Part shown: positions 1 through 11,562 of the stretch, in pieces
Position numbering within the stretch: position 1 is the stretch's first letter
Layout of the letters: the number at the start of each line of letters is the position of its first letter
DNA from: Lithospermum erythrorhizon
Lineage: Eukaryota > Streptophyta > Magnoliopsida > Boraginales > Boraginaceae
Direction: 5' to 3'
Length of the DNA: 64,000 bases
NCBI GenBank assembly: GCA_019722365.1
Contig: JADFUC010001201.1
Location: forward strand, 17,815 to 81,814
Program-made: the position numbers and the translations under genes
Notes under the pieces: model-generated
The model's input: only the letters and a program-made list of their open reading frames with translations
Told to the model about the DNA's origin: nothing
Databases searched by the model: none

Positions 1-999
1 ATGTTAACCAGACATGTATTAATATATATGGGTGTGGACGGACCCTAATGAAAGCCATGTAACCACAATGTCAATGAAGGTTAATCTAATAGGTCGATTG
101 TCAAGAAATCGAACATATATATACACCTTATACTTTTTAAATGAATAAATCGATTGTACAATCAAATTGTTCAAAGCTGTGGGCATATTTATGAGATCTA
201 ATATCTCCTTGTTTCAAGCAGATGTCTCACTTCTGACCCATTTGACATTCTTTCTTACATTATGTATCCATGTTTTCCTCCCATTTCTAGAACAATGGTG
301 CTTTCGGATTGCTTTATAGTTTTCCTTTTTTCTTGAAGTATAGAGTATTTAGTTCCTGTTATCGTTTGTTATTTACTCCTCAGTGTTGTCTAGGCGCCCC
401 GGACCTTCCGGTGAGTAGGATCTCGACACGCTTATAATTTAAAGTCTGCACTTAAAGAGTTTGTATCCATCGGGTCATCCCCATATTTATTTGCATAGGA
501 GAATTTGATTCCGCCGTGAGGGTGTGGATTGTACATGGGACATATCCACTTTGCTAGACCTCCTCCTTGTCAATGAGGGTTTGGTTCTCGATTACTTAGG
601 TGGTAGGATATAATGCTTTAGTAGATAGATTCTTAACCGTTAAGATAACATCGTAATGACGTTGCATAGTTTGGCGTTATCTAAATAGAACTTTTAATGC
701 ATAAGACAAATAACAAAATGGGCTTCACATTAGTATTTTCAGTGGCATGGGTTCCGTGATCCTTGGCGCTTTGCTGGCGCCACCAGGGTTTTCATGTTCA
801 TAAATGGCTGGCCTTGATCCTCAAGCAATGGAGCACTTCCCGAGGACTCGCTTCGGTTTCACATGAGTAGATGCATGCTTTGCTGAGCACGAGATTTCCC
901 AAGGCTGTTTGGATCGGACCGCTTTTGTTGTAATAAGTTGTCACGCCTGGCGTATACATCTTATTGGCCGCTTTTGACCACTTTTCTCTTCGATAGGTC
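1..999. other. Gene-free, degenerate sequence
   Basis: No ORF of useful length or recognisable domain is present on either strand. The base composition and the continuing repeat-like sequence to the right suggest decayed transposon DNA, but I see no terminal structure. This is a negative call. Confidence 0.4.
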
Positions 1000-3800
1000 A
1001 GGTTGAGCAGAACTTTCTATCTTTACAAATGAATAAAATGACTTGCCTATTTTTGGGCTATGGTTCGAAAATCCCATACATAGGCGGGGATATAAAAAAT
1101 TTCACGTAAAAATACATCCGAATATTTCGGTTAAATAAAATAGGATCAAAATTGGTCGAAAATTCCGAAAAAATAGAGGATTTATTTAATTATTAACCCA
1201 AATTAAGATAATTAATTCTAAAATCCCATAAGGATCAGATTAATTATCTTAAATATCAGCGTGACTTCTGATTCATGTTAAAATACAAATATTGATTATA
1301 TTAAATCCATAGGGATTCGGATGATCAACATAAATCACGATAAATCAGAGTATTAACATATAACGTATTTTATATTAGTAGTAAAACTCTAGGAAATTTA
1401 ATTCTCGATAAATCCATGATGGATCGAGGGATTAAATGGGGTCTTGACATGTAATAAATTAGTATCGATACTAAACCCAAAATGAATCCGTTCCTATTAA
1501 ATCCTACGGATCGGGGAATTAAATTAGTGTAACATGTAATAAATTAATGTTAATATGGAAACCCAAACAATCTAATTTTCTAAAAATTGAGAATTAAATG
1601 GGATCCCGAACACGAGTTGACATTAAATACCACGTAATTAAGTGCCCGTTAAAGTCGATCTTGAGGACCAAAGACTTAATTAAGGATCGTGACATGCGAG
1701 AATATGTCTGATAAATCCTAAAATGAATTGACCAACTACATAAGTCACTCGGAATGACCAAGGGGTTGACCGGGGATTGTGATCATATGAGTCCATGATA
1801 AGTCGAATAAGTAGATGATCATCGTAGAGTCCTCGAAGCTTGACTTGGATGATGACAGAACCGTAGTCGACCTTAAATGCAAAACTGCAGCAAGTGAAAA
1901 TAAGGTTAACCACTAGTTTAGACTCTTGAGAGGGAGCAATGTTAACTAGGATCAAGATGAGTACTAAATTCTCGTGAATAGGCGATCGACATAAATCCGA
2001 CAAGTACAGCGAGAGACGGATGTCGAGGAGCGACCTTTGCTATAAATATAGAAACCCTTGAAATACCAGCGCGTGTTGGGAAATGAAAAGCATGCAGGTG
2101 AGACCCGTGCCTGCCTGCGAATGTACCCGATTAGAGAGCGGTCGTAGATAGTGAAAATTTATTAAAATATTAATTAAATTGATTAAGATGAATTAATCAA
2201 ATTAATTATTAATCGAGTCTCTAAAAATGTCATGTGGTTGATTAGGGTTCTCGATTAAGTCCTAAGTGAAATGATTTTTCGGGAATTAAGCCCCTCAAAT
2301 TAATCGAAGTTAAAATAAGGGTTTATACATTAATTAATCCTAAATTTTAAACTCGAACAAAGAGGTTCCTAAGAAAATAGCCCGAATAAAATGTCGTAAA
2401 TTAAAAGGGCTCGATAATCCTAATTTTATTACATTACAATCGGCCATATGGCACTGAAATGAAGTTACGAGAAAGCCACGTGGCTCGAAATGAAGACTCT
2501 AGAAAGTTTGGGGTGGAAGTAGCAGAAATGTGTTAGGCACCAGAAAAATATCCGGAACCTTCCTATTACTACAAATAGGCATGTATTCTTGGAGGCAAAG
2601 TAATTCCTCGAAATCCGATGCTTGATCTTGACTCAAAATTCAACGGTTAAGATCGTAATTCACTGAAAATAAATCAACCAATTAGAAAGCAGTATTGAAT
2701 GCCCGGGGAAGCCTATAAATATCACTTTATTTTCAAAATTCCATCTGGAGAAATATTAGAAATACTTTCGAGAAAATACACGAAAAATACGGAAAACGTC
2801 TACGGAAATTTAAAGATTAAATCTTTTAAGCCTTGACAAAGCAAACAAGTAATTGGTTGGAAAAACTCTCTGAAGCGACCAAAAGAGCCTAAGGAGGTGT
2901 GCACAAAAGCAGCGATTGTCTTCCAAGTTTGAAGCAAAATCTATAAGAATCGACTCAAATTTTTCAAGAACACACGATAGATCTCAAGTTTGATTCATCG
3001 AGTTCGAGATATAAGAATATCTTGAGCGTTAGGTCCACATAGTTGAATTCTAGGAAGAAATAGTTGTGAATTCTAGGAAAATCTATTTGTTAAGGCCCCT
3101 GTCTAAATCGTCGGTATCATCAAACAAGGTTGGGCAGCTCCACGCTTCATGCGATCATCGGCTATGTAATAATTTGCTAAGGCGTTGTAGTATAAGCTAA
3201 AAGCGTCTTTAGCAGCTCAATCAAATTCCATCGAGGTGGCTTCGAATCAAATTCCATCGAGGTCAAATCTCTGAAGCGGTAGCTTATCCGACTACATAAT
3301 CCAACTGGTCATATCCACTTAAGTCTCATTGCGAGAAGGTGAACTCCCGCGTCAGCGTCATGGCTATGACGTGTGCGATAGAATCCGTCGAGTCAAAAAA
3401 TAGGCCAGGAGATCGAGTCAGGGCCAAGATGCTACTCAGCTAGCGACAAGGCGAGAATGTCTGTTGCTAAAGAACCGGCTCGGGCCATATCCAAGTCGAG
3501 ACCAAGTACCGGTTCATCCAGTAGGACACGTATCCCGACTGCGTAATAGAGCAATATCAACCCAAATCAAGACAAGTCAAGTTCGATCAAGCGAGACTTC
3601 GTATCAATTTCGAGTCGAAGGCCAAGCAAGCGGACATCTCACAAAATCGTCAACAAGCGGCTTAGAGATCCATAGTTTCCAGACGGTCGTCATGTTGATT
3701 TGATCAAACTGTACGAGAAATTTTCCCCACAATAGATTTTATTTTGTACCCACTTGTGATAAATAATAAAATTCTTCTTTGCATTCACGGTAGATATGAA
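1000..3800 (+). mobile_element. Degenerate LTR-retrotransposon-like sequence
   Basis: This stretch lacks coding capacity but carries promoter-like and 3'-end-like signals typical of plant LTRs. There are TATA-type sequences near 2,041 (TATAAATA) and 2,712 (CTATAAATATC). Near 3,760 an AATAAAATTCTTC motif resembles the R/U5 end of many Ty3-type LTRs. Around 3,220-3,265 a short ATTCCATCGAGGT unit is repeated in tandem. I found no second LTR copy or target duplication in the window, so family and borders are open. Confidence 0.4.
1213..1620. repeat. Degenerate tandem repeats, about 90-110 bp units
   Basis: A motif of the form AAATCC..A.GGATC..GATTAA recurs near 1,216, 1,304, 1,411 and 1,499. In the last two units it is followed by CATGTAATAAATTA. 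Spacing of about 88-107 bp and imperfect identity point to an old tandem array, probably inside an LTR. Confidence 0.4.
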
Positions 3801-4150
3801 TGAGTTAATAGAAAATTGTTAATGTTGTAGAGTTAAATCATCCCTTGTAATTTACCTTACAGCTTTTTGTAGTAATTATCTGGGAACAATTACTATGTGA
3901 GTAATAATCAGTCATTGAATATAATTAACGACAAAGATTATCCCTTCTCCGACTTTTCAGGTTTGAAGTCTCTCTTAGAAAAAGCCCCAATCTCAAGAAT
4001 GATCTACACATGCTTTGTAATAAACTCAAAATTCAATTTAATTCATTGTATAAAAAAGAAAAGAGAACTTGAGCAGTAGAAAAACAACAATTCCTTATTC
4101 AAACAGAATTCTGATCATGATTAAATATTACATAATCTAAAGAAGTGAAT

Positions 4151-5452
4151 TTAGTGAATGATGGAAATTATTGAACATATTGTTTGGATTAAAGTTAGTA
4201 TGATTAATAAGACAGCAGCACCGGTGGAAGCAATCAACCATGGCGAGCTGCAATAGTTTCTTTTGAACGATGCCCTCCACCTATGACGAGGAACCTCACA
4301 GTATTCATTCACAGCTTCAGATATCCCATGATAACAGAAACCACTAGGAAATAGTGGTGCTTCTCTTGTGATACTATTAAATAAGTCCGCCACATCTTTG
4401 CTGTCACCGTAAAAGTTCTGAAGAACTTTCTTGTTGAGGAGTACATCAACGTCTTTAGCCGTTTTTATAAGGCCGTCCATGAAATGAAGATAATCAATTA
4501 TGACAGTATCGTATGGATGATGCCGCATTTCATATTTGATAACATTTTTTAGCAGATGTTCCGACTTGCCAGTTATCTTCAGCTTCGGAATTTCCAGGAC
4601 GCCTCTTGTATAACGTATGCTGCATACACTACGATTATCAGGAGCTGGCTTGATGACCATCCCAGCCTCTACAACATTTATTGCCCTCCGCATTTCAGTC
4701 AGTTTAGTTGGATCAGCCGGAGGTTGCCTAGCAAAAGAAGGCGAATGGCATTTTCTTATAAGATCAAGAAAATTTTCAATTTCGGTTTCAGATTTTTTCT
4801 GCTGCAAATGTATGGACTCTAAAGCCTGAGAATACTCAGTGACCAACATACACTCGCTGAAGAAAATTATACAGAGCTTCAGGAAGTTCCAATTGCTGCC
4901 TTCGTGATCCGGGAAAGCTAAATTAAACAGGGCTTCAAGAACGGAGAATGGGAGCTGATTATTGAACACGATCAGGTCACTCCGCGCTTGCAAAAATATT
5001 CCTGCTGAGCTTAGACCGTCAACTGCATCTTCGGGACCTCCACAAGTATATCTCCAAATAATCTCAAGTATGAACAGGCAGTCGACAACAGAACCACCTT
5101 TTTGATGATATGCCTTATAGATACTCTCTCCAGACCCATCTCCTTTGCCATTCGATTTTCCTGGAAACGATACAGTATCCCATTTCTGGAAGTTCCTTTC
5201 GATAGTCTCCAGATTTGGGCAAGTGCGCTTGAGGAATGACTTCGCCAAGGCCCACTTACACACATTTCCCTGATAACGAAGATTCGCGGTTTCACCAAGA
5301 ATTTCACCACTAACATAAGATAGACCTATGGTAAATATCTTTGGTTCATCACTGGGTTGATTTATATGATCCCCCCATAAACTATCAAGTATATAACATG
5401 GAATATCACTTGGACTTTCCATGATTGATGATAAAATGTTCTTGACATCCAT
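4151..5452 (-). CDS. DUF247 family plant membrane protein
   Basis: Intact single-exon gene of 433 residues. DUF247 (UPF0481) proteins are plant-specific with mostly unknown biochemistry; grass members act as self-incompatibility determinants, which does not imply that role here. Family hallmarks visible: VVDCLFILEII near residue 120, FNNQLPFSVLEALF near 163-176, a later block containing LEIPKLKI, and a conserved C-terminus (W.ASFKRNYCSSPW) followed by one hydrophobic segment at about residues 406-430 and a very short tail. This fits a single C-terminal membrane anchor. The N-terminus is more divergent than usual and length is slightly below the usual 450-500. The ATG at 5,452 opens the longest frame. 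It is the only undamaged ORF in the first 35 kb and is flanked by transposon remnants. Confidence 0.85.
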   Translation of the reverse strand: MDVKNILSSIMESPSDIPCYILDSLWGDHINQPSDEPKIFTIGLSYVSGEILGETANLRYQGNVCKWALAKSFLKRTCPNLETIERNFQKWDTVSFPGKSNGKGDGSGESIYKAYHQKGGSVVDCLFILEIIWRYTCGGPEDAVDGLSSAGIFLQARSDLIVFNNQLPFSVLEALFNLAFPDHEGSNWNFLKLCIIFFSECMLVTEYSQALESIHLQQKKSETEIENFLDLIRKCHSPSFARQPPADPTKLTEMRRAINVVEAGMVIKPAPDNRSVCSIRYTRGVLEIPKLKITGKSEHLLKNVIKYEMRHHPYDTVIIDYLHFMDGLIKTAKDVDVLLNKKVLQNFYGDSKDVADLFNSITREAPLFPSGFCYHGISEAVNEYCEVPRHRWRASFKRNYCSSPWLIASTGAAVLLIILTLIQTICSIISIIH

Positions 5453-5569
5453 TCGAACCTGCCTTCTTTCTCTATTTCACTTTCAGCAACAGAGAGAATA
5501 TTTGATTCGCCTTCACACATTAAATAGAAAACACATAAAAAAATTAATAATCATCTAAAAAATGGATAA

Positions 5570-5670
5570 ATTGATTATTTCCGAGTTCATTTCTTATAAA
5601 TAAAAGCCAAACTCTTCACTGATTTCCAAGTTCATTTCTTATGGATAAAGGCCGAAGTCTTCACTTGATA
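5570..5670 (-). promoter_or_regulatory. Tandemly duplicated putative promoter segment of the DUF247 gene
   Basis: A unit of about 50 bp containing AGTTCATTTCTTAT occurs twice in direct repeat about 120-220 bp upstream of the DUF247 start. Read on the minus strand, the proximal copy contains TATTTATAAG, a plausible TATA element about 145 bp from the ATG; the distal copy has lost it. The role is inferred from position only. Confidence 0.3.
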
Positions 5671-6559
5671 TCAAAACGCAACCAGCTAATCTCTCCGTTT
5701 TTTCATATATGACCTCAAAAGTTTTGCAATAATAATACATACTTATCTACTTATTTCTAACAAAATGCATTTTCCTCAATTTTTCTCAATACCAGCTTTA
5801 AATGACACCCAAAACCAAAAGAGTTGCTAAGTACACTTTACTTTAAACTAGCTAGTTGACTATAAACTTTAAATTTACATCATAAAAGATATATAATGAA
5901 GCATATTTTCACATGAAAACATTAGTTCACTAATAAATTGTAGTAAAAAAATTTTGGGGCTAAGGCCAGGTTAAGCTCAACTCGAACAAAACAAACTAAG
6001 CTAAGCAAAACTTATGGCTCGATTAGTTAACAAGTTGAGCTCGACTCATGCAGAACTCTAATTCTAAGTCGTGAAGAAAAAGTAAAAATTTCGAATATAT
6101 ACCATCTTCAACTTCCTCATAACGTTAGTTTTGATGGGGAAATTTTTTTTCAAGAAGGATGGGGAATTTAGTATACCTGAGTTGTTGAGAAAACTAACGA
6201 TGATACGCAGAGTTAGTGGTAACTTGGCAAAGTTGACTAATGAAAGCACTTTACACTTTACAGAGTTGATAGCATTTACCGAATCCATCTCAAAATCAGC
6301 ACCGGCCATATGTTTAAATATTAGTGTATGATCAAGTATGTATAGTGTTTTAATATGAATTGTCAGTTGTCACACTCCATGGTCCATACGACTCATTATT
6401 GAGGCCATGTTTGGTTTACAAGGATGAGAGGGGTATGGGATCATTTAATACCGTTCATGTAATTGTTTTTTATAACGAGGGGACTGTCATTTCTTTCTTT
6501 TGAGGTATACGTTGGATAAATCTCGGTGGCTGATAACTCTGTAGGTGAATTAAATCAGC
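5671..6559. other. Intergenic sequence without a supported gene
   Basis: AT-rich DNA. An open stretch on the minus strand at 6,064-6,309 (81 codons) matches no family I recognise and is equally open on the other strand, so it is not called as a gene. Sequence near 6,405-6,430 resembles a transposon end but no partner end was found. Confidence 0.35.
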
Positions 6560-7080
6560 AGCAGAGGCCAATTTCTGTAGCAGGGCCGCCATATATATAA
6601 CAATTCTTTGCCTAGGCATTGGGCCCACGTATCCGATAAGGCTGCAGGCGAGGTGACTCGAGATGGTGACAAGGTTACCATCGGAGGCGGCGGCTAATCT
6701 TCATTCGCCCAATAACTTGTCTACATAAATCGCTGAAATCTGATCCTTTTAAGCTGCTATTTTTACTATTCATAGTGTCACGTTCACTAAATTTTAATAC
6801 TAAGCTTGATGATCGTCGGAGTATACATGTCGCTCCAGCGGTTACACTTTTCGAATGCGACGGCGGATCAAATCTTGAACTCTAGAATATACGGCCTCTA
6901 CTCCCGGCGCCTCTACGGATCGGTAGAGAGTAGTTGTCCCAAGCAGGTTCCCAGGAAGGACCGTTTCTAGATTGACTAAGATAAGTTGAAAATTAGGTCT
7001 TAATAACGAGTCTTGTAATAAAGAGTCCTATTGGAATCTGTGACCCGAAGATCTGACGGATCACATTATATCAAGTGGCC
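6560..7080 (+). repeat. 5' LTR of the Tat-like element (borders approximate)
   Basis: About 270 bp (6,565-6,830) align by eye with 13,840-14,090, including the shared 18-base block ending in CATAGT. Sequence after 6,830 has no counterpart because the 3' copy is cut there. A GATCGTCGGAG stretch near the cut resembles U5 regions of this lineage. The start and end are inferred, not defined by target duplications. Confidence 0.6.
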
Positions 7081-7770
7081 CGGTCTGAAAGGATTGAAAA
7101 AACGAATATGAATAATACAAACATATACATTTCACGATTACCGCCTTAAAAACTGACCCATTTCAATCGCCTTGACACCAGTATCTAGCGGATATCAAAG
7201 GCGGAAATAAAACGGCGAATTAAATGAAGCGCTAAATAGAGAGAGAGAAGGAGGCAGTCTGATCGTCCTTTATCACGCACCATTCGGAGATAGGGCATCT
7301 TCGGGGTAGCGAAGCGGAAACCACAGCCAACATGAGGCGCCTCCTGCGCTGCGTGCACTTAGCGGGTCTGCCTTCGAGGTTGATCCCATTCTGTAAAATT
7401 TCTGACAAGAGTTGGCGGATATCAAGGAGATGATGAAAACATTCTTGCCAACCGCCATGCCTAAAAGGAGTGTAAAACGAAGATGCCATTCATAGATCGG
7501 TTGGATGGGGTACACCGTTGCCAAAGGGTTTGGCATTATGTCAGTTCGCTGATTGACGACACGGGGGACCCCGTTAAATGAATTCTGAGCTTTACAGCTA
7601 AGATGACTATCCGCGTCGCGACCTAGACATATATGCTAAGATGACCCGTTAAGCATATATAGGCGTAACACTAAGGTCACAATGATTCGTATCAACAAGC
7701 GAGCGGACTTCATTCGTTGCTAAGTTTGGATCCCTCGCCCATCTGGCATCGAGGATGAGAGGGAGCTAAT
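7081..7770 (+). other. 5' untranslated region of the Tat-like element
   Basis: Between the 5' LTR and the first gag-like codons. No protein was recognised; open frames at 7,232-7,536 on the minus strand overlap each other in different frames and look fortuitous. Confidence 0.4.
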
Positions 7771-7771
7771 G

Positions 7772-8000
7772 GATATCCAACAGGGTCCTAATGAATCCCT
7801 TAGAAGTTACCATAAGGGATATAACGATATTATGTTAACCATACCAGAGGTAAATAATAAAATAGCTTACGCTGGCTTTTTAGCCGAGGCTAACATATGT
7901 AAAGTTAGAAAAAGACTCTAATATTGGAAACTACATTGTCTAAGATGAATTAACGGCGAGGGTCAGACAATATGTTGAATTGGAGGAGCTAAAAAGTAAG
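7772..8000 (+). pseudogene. gag fragment of the Tat-like retrotransposon
   Basis: The + strand reads a gag-like stretch beginning DIQQGPNESLRSY, then MLTIPEVNNKIAY; after an indel comes a segment RQYVELEEL. In plant Ty3/gypsy gag proteins an ESLR.Y..RF....L.IP pattern precedes a YI.LEE-like motif, so the order fits. The frame is interrupted by a stop near 7,917 and by frame changes. Structural capsid role in the parent element; not functional here. Confidence 0.6.
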
Positions 8001-9479
8001 GAGGGTCAGAACAAGGATCTTCGAGATATAATCCGCAAAAGAGGAAGATCGAGGTCACCAAGAAAGGCCCGGTTTGGGAGAGAATTCAAGCGACATGGGG
8101 CGAAGTTCCAAAAAAACAAAATTATGAGACTCTTGCCTTGAGAGAAATTTGGTTCGATGTATTCGGCGATAGCGGATGGATTAACACACACCATTAAGAA
8201 TTGTCTATACTTGAAGGTGTACTCCCGGATTGAGGTAAGAACATATTACCTAAGCTAGTGCGTGTAAGAAATTAATACCCGAGGCGAAAGAGATAAGACT
8301 CGTTCTGCTACTTGAATACCGTCACGAGCATGGTCGTGACCTGAGTAATGAGGGCGGAGATTCTCAGTCACGAAATTAAAGTTAATTTAAAGGGGACTTA
8401 AAGGAGTTTATGGGAGGGAACTCGGTAGGGACTGCGAGTGTAACCACATGAGGCCCTCTCCAGGACAATCATCCTCGAGATTAAACGAGAGCCACGTGGC
8501 ATGGCAGATGTTGGGCGTATTGATAGCTTTTAAAGCCGGATCGCAGGGGGTGGCGATTCACGAAACTCCAGAAAGAATTATGCTCGTAGGGAGGTCTATT
8601 CCCTTAATCAGGCAACCAACCTTAGAAGCGAGATAGGCTTCTACGATAGAAATTGACATGGATTGAGTTACCCAGCGTGATGACACTTTGTGATTATAGG
8701 CTCCCGTAGTGCATATTTTTCTTTGTCGAGGCGAATGTTAGTTGATATTGGAAGTGCAACGGATATACTATATTTGAGCACGCCGATAAATTGCAGCTCC
8801 AGCAGCAGTCTTACTGACATTCATGCGCCCGTTAAGCGAGGGTTCTGAGCCGGCTTCATAAATGAGATAGGGGTGAGTCGCGTTGGATTTATTTGTAGGG
8901 AAGCGGAGTGAAATGTGCTAACTATCGAGCTCGATTTCGGTGAGGTGAATATCACGGATTCTTAAATTATCGCGGGTTGGTTGGGCGACCCGTACTAACA
9001 GCGTTAATAGCGTGGTGTCGCTTTATTCATCTCGAGATGAAGTTCCCTACCCAGAGGCATAGGGAAGTGTGTAGTAATCAAGAGAGAGAAAGGATATGCT
9101 ATCGAACATCTGCGCCGCTTTGAGGAACAAAGGGCCTAGAGGAATTTGGATAGAAAGAGGAGTAGGAAAATCGTATGGGAGATAGGCATGGTAAAGATCG
9201 AGAAGGCAGCGAAGAAAATTCACCGAAAGAGCTATACAGCATGAGGAGGTTCGACCATCCCTTTTAAACAAGAGAATAAGGGAAAAACCTTTCGAATAGG
9301 TACGAAGTTGGGAAAGGAGCACCAGTAGCGGTTAATAGCTTTGTGGGGAGTTTTGAGGATGTATTCGCATGAGACGTCATTACAAAGGATAGACCCGATG
9401 AATTGTTGTACAAAAGCCTATATATTGACTGACATTCTCACCCATAAAGCAAAAGAAGAGGCTTTTTAATGACGAAAAG

Positions 9480-10041
9480 AATTTAGCCATCAGGGAAGAA
9501 GTGCAGACTTTGCTAAAGGCACAAGCGATCCGCGAGTTGAAATTCCCCGCGTGGATCGCAAATGTAGGTCTTGGTCAAAGGCCTAATCACAAATGAAGAT
9601 GTGCCTGATTTTACTAGTTTGAACAAGCGTGTCACAAGACTTTTACCAGCGACTTGCCTAGAGGCGTTTGGTGGATGGTAGTGAGGAGCACGAGGTCTTT
9701 GATTTTTGGACGCTTCTCGGGGATATCGCGATTCCTATATCATCCTGAAGGTGAGGGAGAAAACCATGTTCATCACTTGAATCTGAGGTTATATTGCTGG
9801 AAAGTAATGTCATTTAGACTAAAACTGAGCCATTACCAGCAAATGAGTAAACTCCATGGCATCCGAGATAGAGCGCAATATGAAGATATATGTGGATGAC
9901 ATGCTAGTCAAAAGCAAGACACGGGCGGATCACTTCGAAAATCTCAGGGAAACCTTTAATAGGCTAAGGGAAAGGCGATTAAAGATAAACCCCGAGAAGT
10001 GTTCATTTGGAGTAGTATCAGGAAAATTCTGGAGTACATGA
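9480..10041 (+). pseudogene. Reverse transcriptase remnant
   Basis: The start of the RT domain is recognisable (AIREEVQTLLKAQAIREL at about 9,489-9,545, then FPAWIANV). The catalytic block YVDDMLVKSK lies at 9,889-9,918 in an open stretch from 9,856 to 10,041 that ends LKINPEKCSFGV, the usual RT thumb motif. The two blocks are in different frames with unreadable sequence between them. The YVDD aspartates are intact but the gene cannot give a complete protein. Confidence 0.75.
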
Positions 10042-10289
10042 TAAGCGAAAGGGGAATTGAGCCGAATCCTGACAAAATACAGGCGTAATTGATGATGAGG
10101 CCTCAAGCGATTTACAAAAGATGTCCAAAAATTAACACACGATGTCTCATGACGCTCGATCGTTTATATACAAGTCGAGGCGAAAGGAAGCTCCATTTTT
10201 CAGAATCTCGAAGCCCATGTCAAAGGAAAGGTTTAGTTGGGATGAAGAATGTGAGGCTTATGAGGAGGTGAAAAAGATATATGTGATCA

Positions 10290-10580
10290 CCTGATTGCTC
10301 TCGCTACAGTAGGAAGCGATTCTGATTGTATCGGCCGTACGATGTGGCGGTAAGTAGTGTGCTAATTCGAGAAGTGGAGGGTTGCAAATCGACTTATTAT
10401 ATTTATTCATGTGCTAAGAGATGCGGAATAAAAGGTAACCCATAATAGACAAGAAATTGCTTTCACTTTGGTGATCTGCCTAAGCTGAAGGCATATTTTG
10501 AATCGCATCGTCACAGTGGTGACTGATCAACCTTTAAAGCGAGTATTATCAGGTCAGCGTTGTTAAAGGCGGTTAACCAC
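10290..10580 (+). pseudogene. RNase H domain remnant
   Basis: Downstream of RT in the expected place, the + strand reads RPYDVAVSSVLIREVEG followed by YYIYSCAK, matching the Y..VS..AVL..E..... ..Y..S pattern of Ty3/gypsy RNase H. Several frame changes are present. Confidence 0.5.
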
Positions 10581-10699
10581 TTGGAGCCCACGCCTGAGAA
10601 TTAGCGAGTTTGGGATCTCTTATGTCCCTAAGAACCGGTGTTAGGGCTCGAGGCTCGCAGTTTGTTGCAGTATGTCTTGCGGGCCGCCCCACTGGTGCT

Positions 10700-11010
10700 C
10701 TGTGACCAGGGGCGTGGCCCAAACCTTGTCGAAGACCAGGTCAGGTATTATGCGTGGATGGAGCCACTTAATGAAAAGGGGTTGGGCGGGAGTTCTGTCG
10801 TGGGACATAGAGGAGACAATGGGTATGCTTTGCGGGGTTCGATTATCCCAGGCTTCATTTGCTTAACTTATTATAGCGAGTTGGCCGGGAAGGGAGTATA
10901 CGTCTAAGTATGTGATCAGCTTTGTTTGTGGAAGTGGTTATCGAGAGTGTAGAGATCCACGATCCATAGAGATTGAGGCGCCCACTTAACTAAATACTTA
11001 GCAAATGGGC
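10700..11010 (+). pseudogene. Second RNase H-like remnant
   Basis: A VDGA motif is encoded at 10,753-10,764, followed after a few codons by a K.GWAGVL-like stretch. In Tat elements a second RNase H copy, starting with a D-G-S/A block, sits between the first RNase H and integrase. The position fits, but the sequence is badly decayed and the call rests mostly on context. Confidence 0.4.
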
Positions 11011-11214
11011 GACTCCCCGATGATAGCCTTGAGGCCAAGAAAGTACAAAATCGGAGTTTCAAATTGCCGAAATATACCAGAGGGAATTATCTGAGAAAAT
11101 CTTGGATGGTCCTCTTCTAACTTATTATTATCAATGAGGATGTGCCCATGGTGTTAGTAAGTGCATGTGGGATAGTGCGGAAGAAACATAGGGACAAGAT
11201 CTCTAGCTATTAGG

Positions 11215-11562
11215 ATCCACAAGAGTTGGGTATTATTGGCGTTGGTGAAAGATACAACCGCCTATGTAAAAAGATGTGATGCTAGTCAGCGGATGTGGAA
11301 TGCCCCACAATTATACACCGGCTTAAGCGTCGGTTATGGCCCAATTCCTTTCGCCATGTGGGGAATTGACTTAGTGGGGAAATTGCCAAAAGCAAAAGGG
11401 GGAGCCGAATTCGCTATTGTAGCGGTGGATTATTTTAGTAAATGGGTAGAAGCGGTACCCCTTAAGAAAACTAAAAGTGAGAATGTCATTCACTTCTTAT
11501 GGAAAAACATCCTCGCTTGGCGGTTTGGATTCCCCAAAATATTGGTTTCGTATAATAGCTAG
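11215..11562 (+). pseudogene. Integrase remnant
   Basis: The longest well-preserved piece of this element, open from 11,236 to 11,562. It includes the end of the zinc-binding region (YVKRCDASQRM, with one expected Cys replaced by Ser) and the start of the catalytic core: FAMWGIDLVGKLPKA, then VAVDYFSKWVEAVPL and FLWKNI. These contain two of the catalytic acidic positions (D in GIDL; the later D is read as VSYNS instead of VSDNG, so that catalytic Asp is lost). It stops before the C-terminal domain. Class: Ty3/gypsy, Tat-like. Confidence 0.75.

Noticed and set aside
6064..6309. 81-codon minus-strand ORF starting MAGADFEMDSV
   Set aside because: Looks exon-like and ends near a possible donor, but matches nothing I know, and the opposite strand is also open. 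Not enough support.
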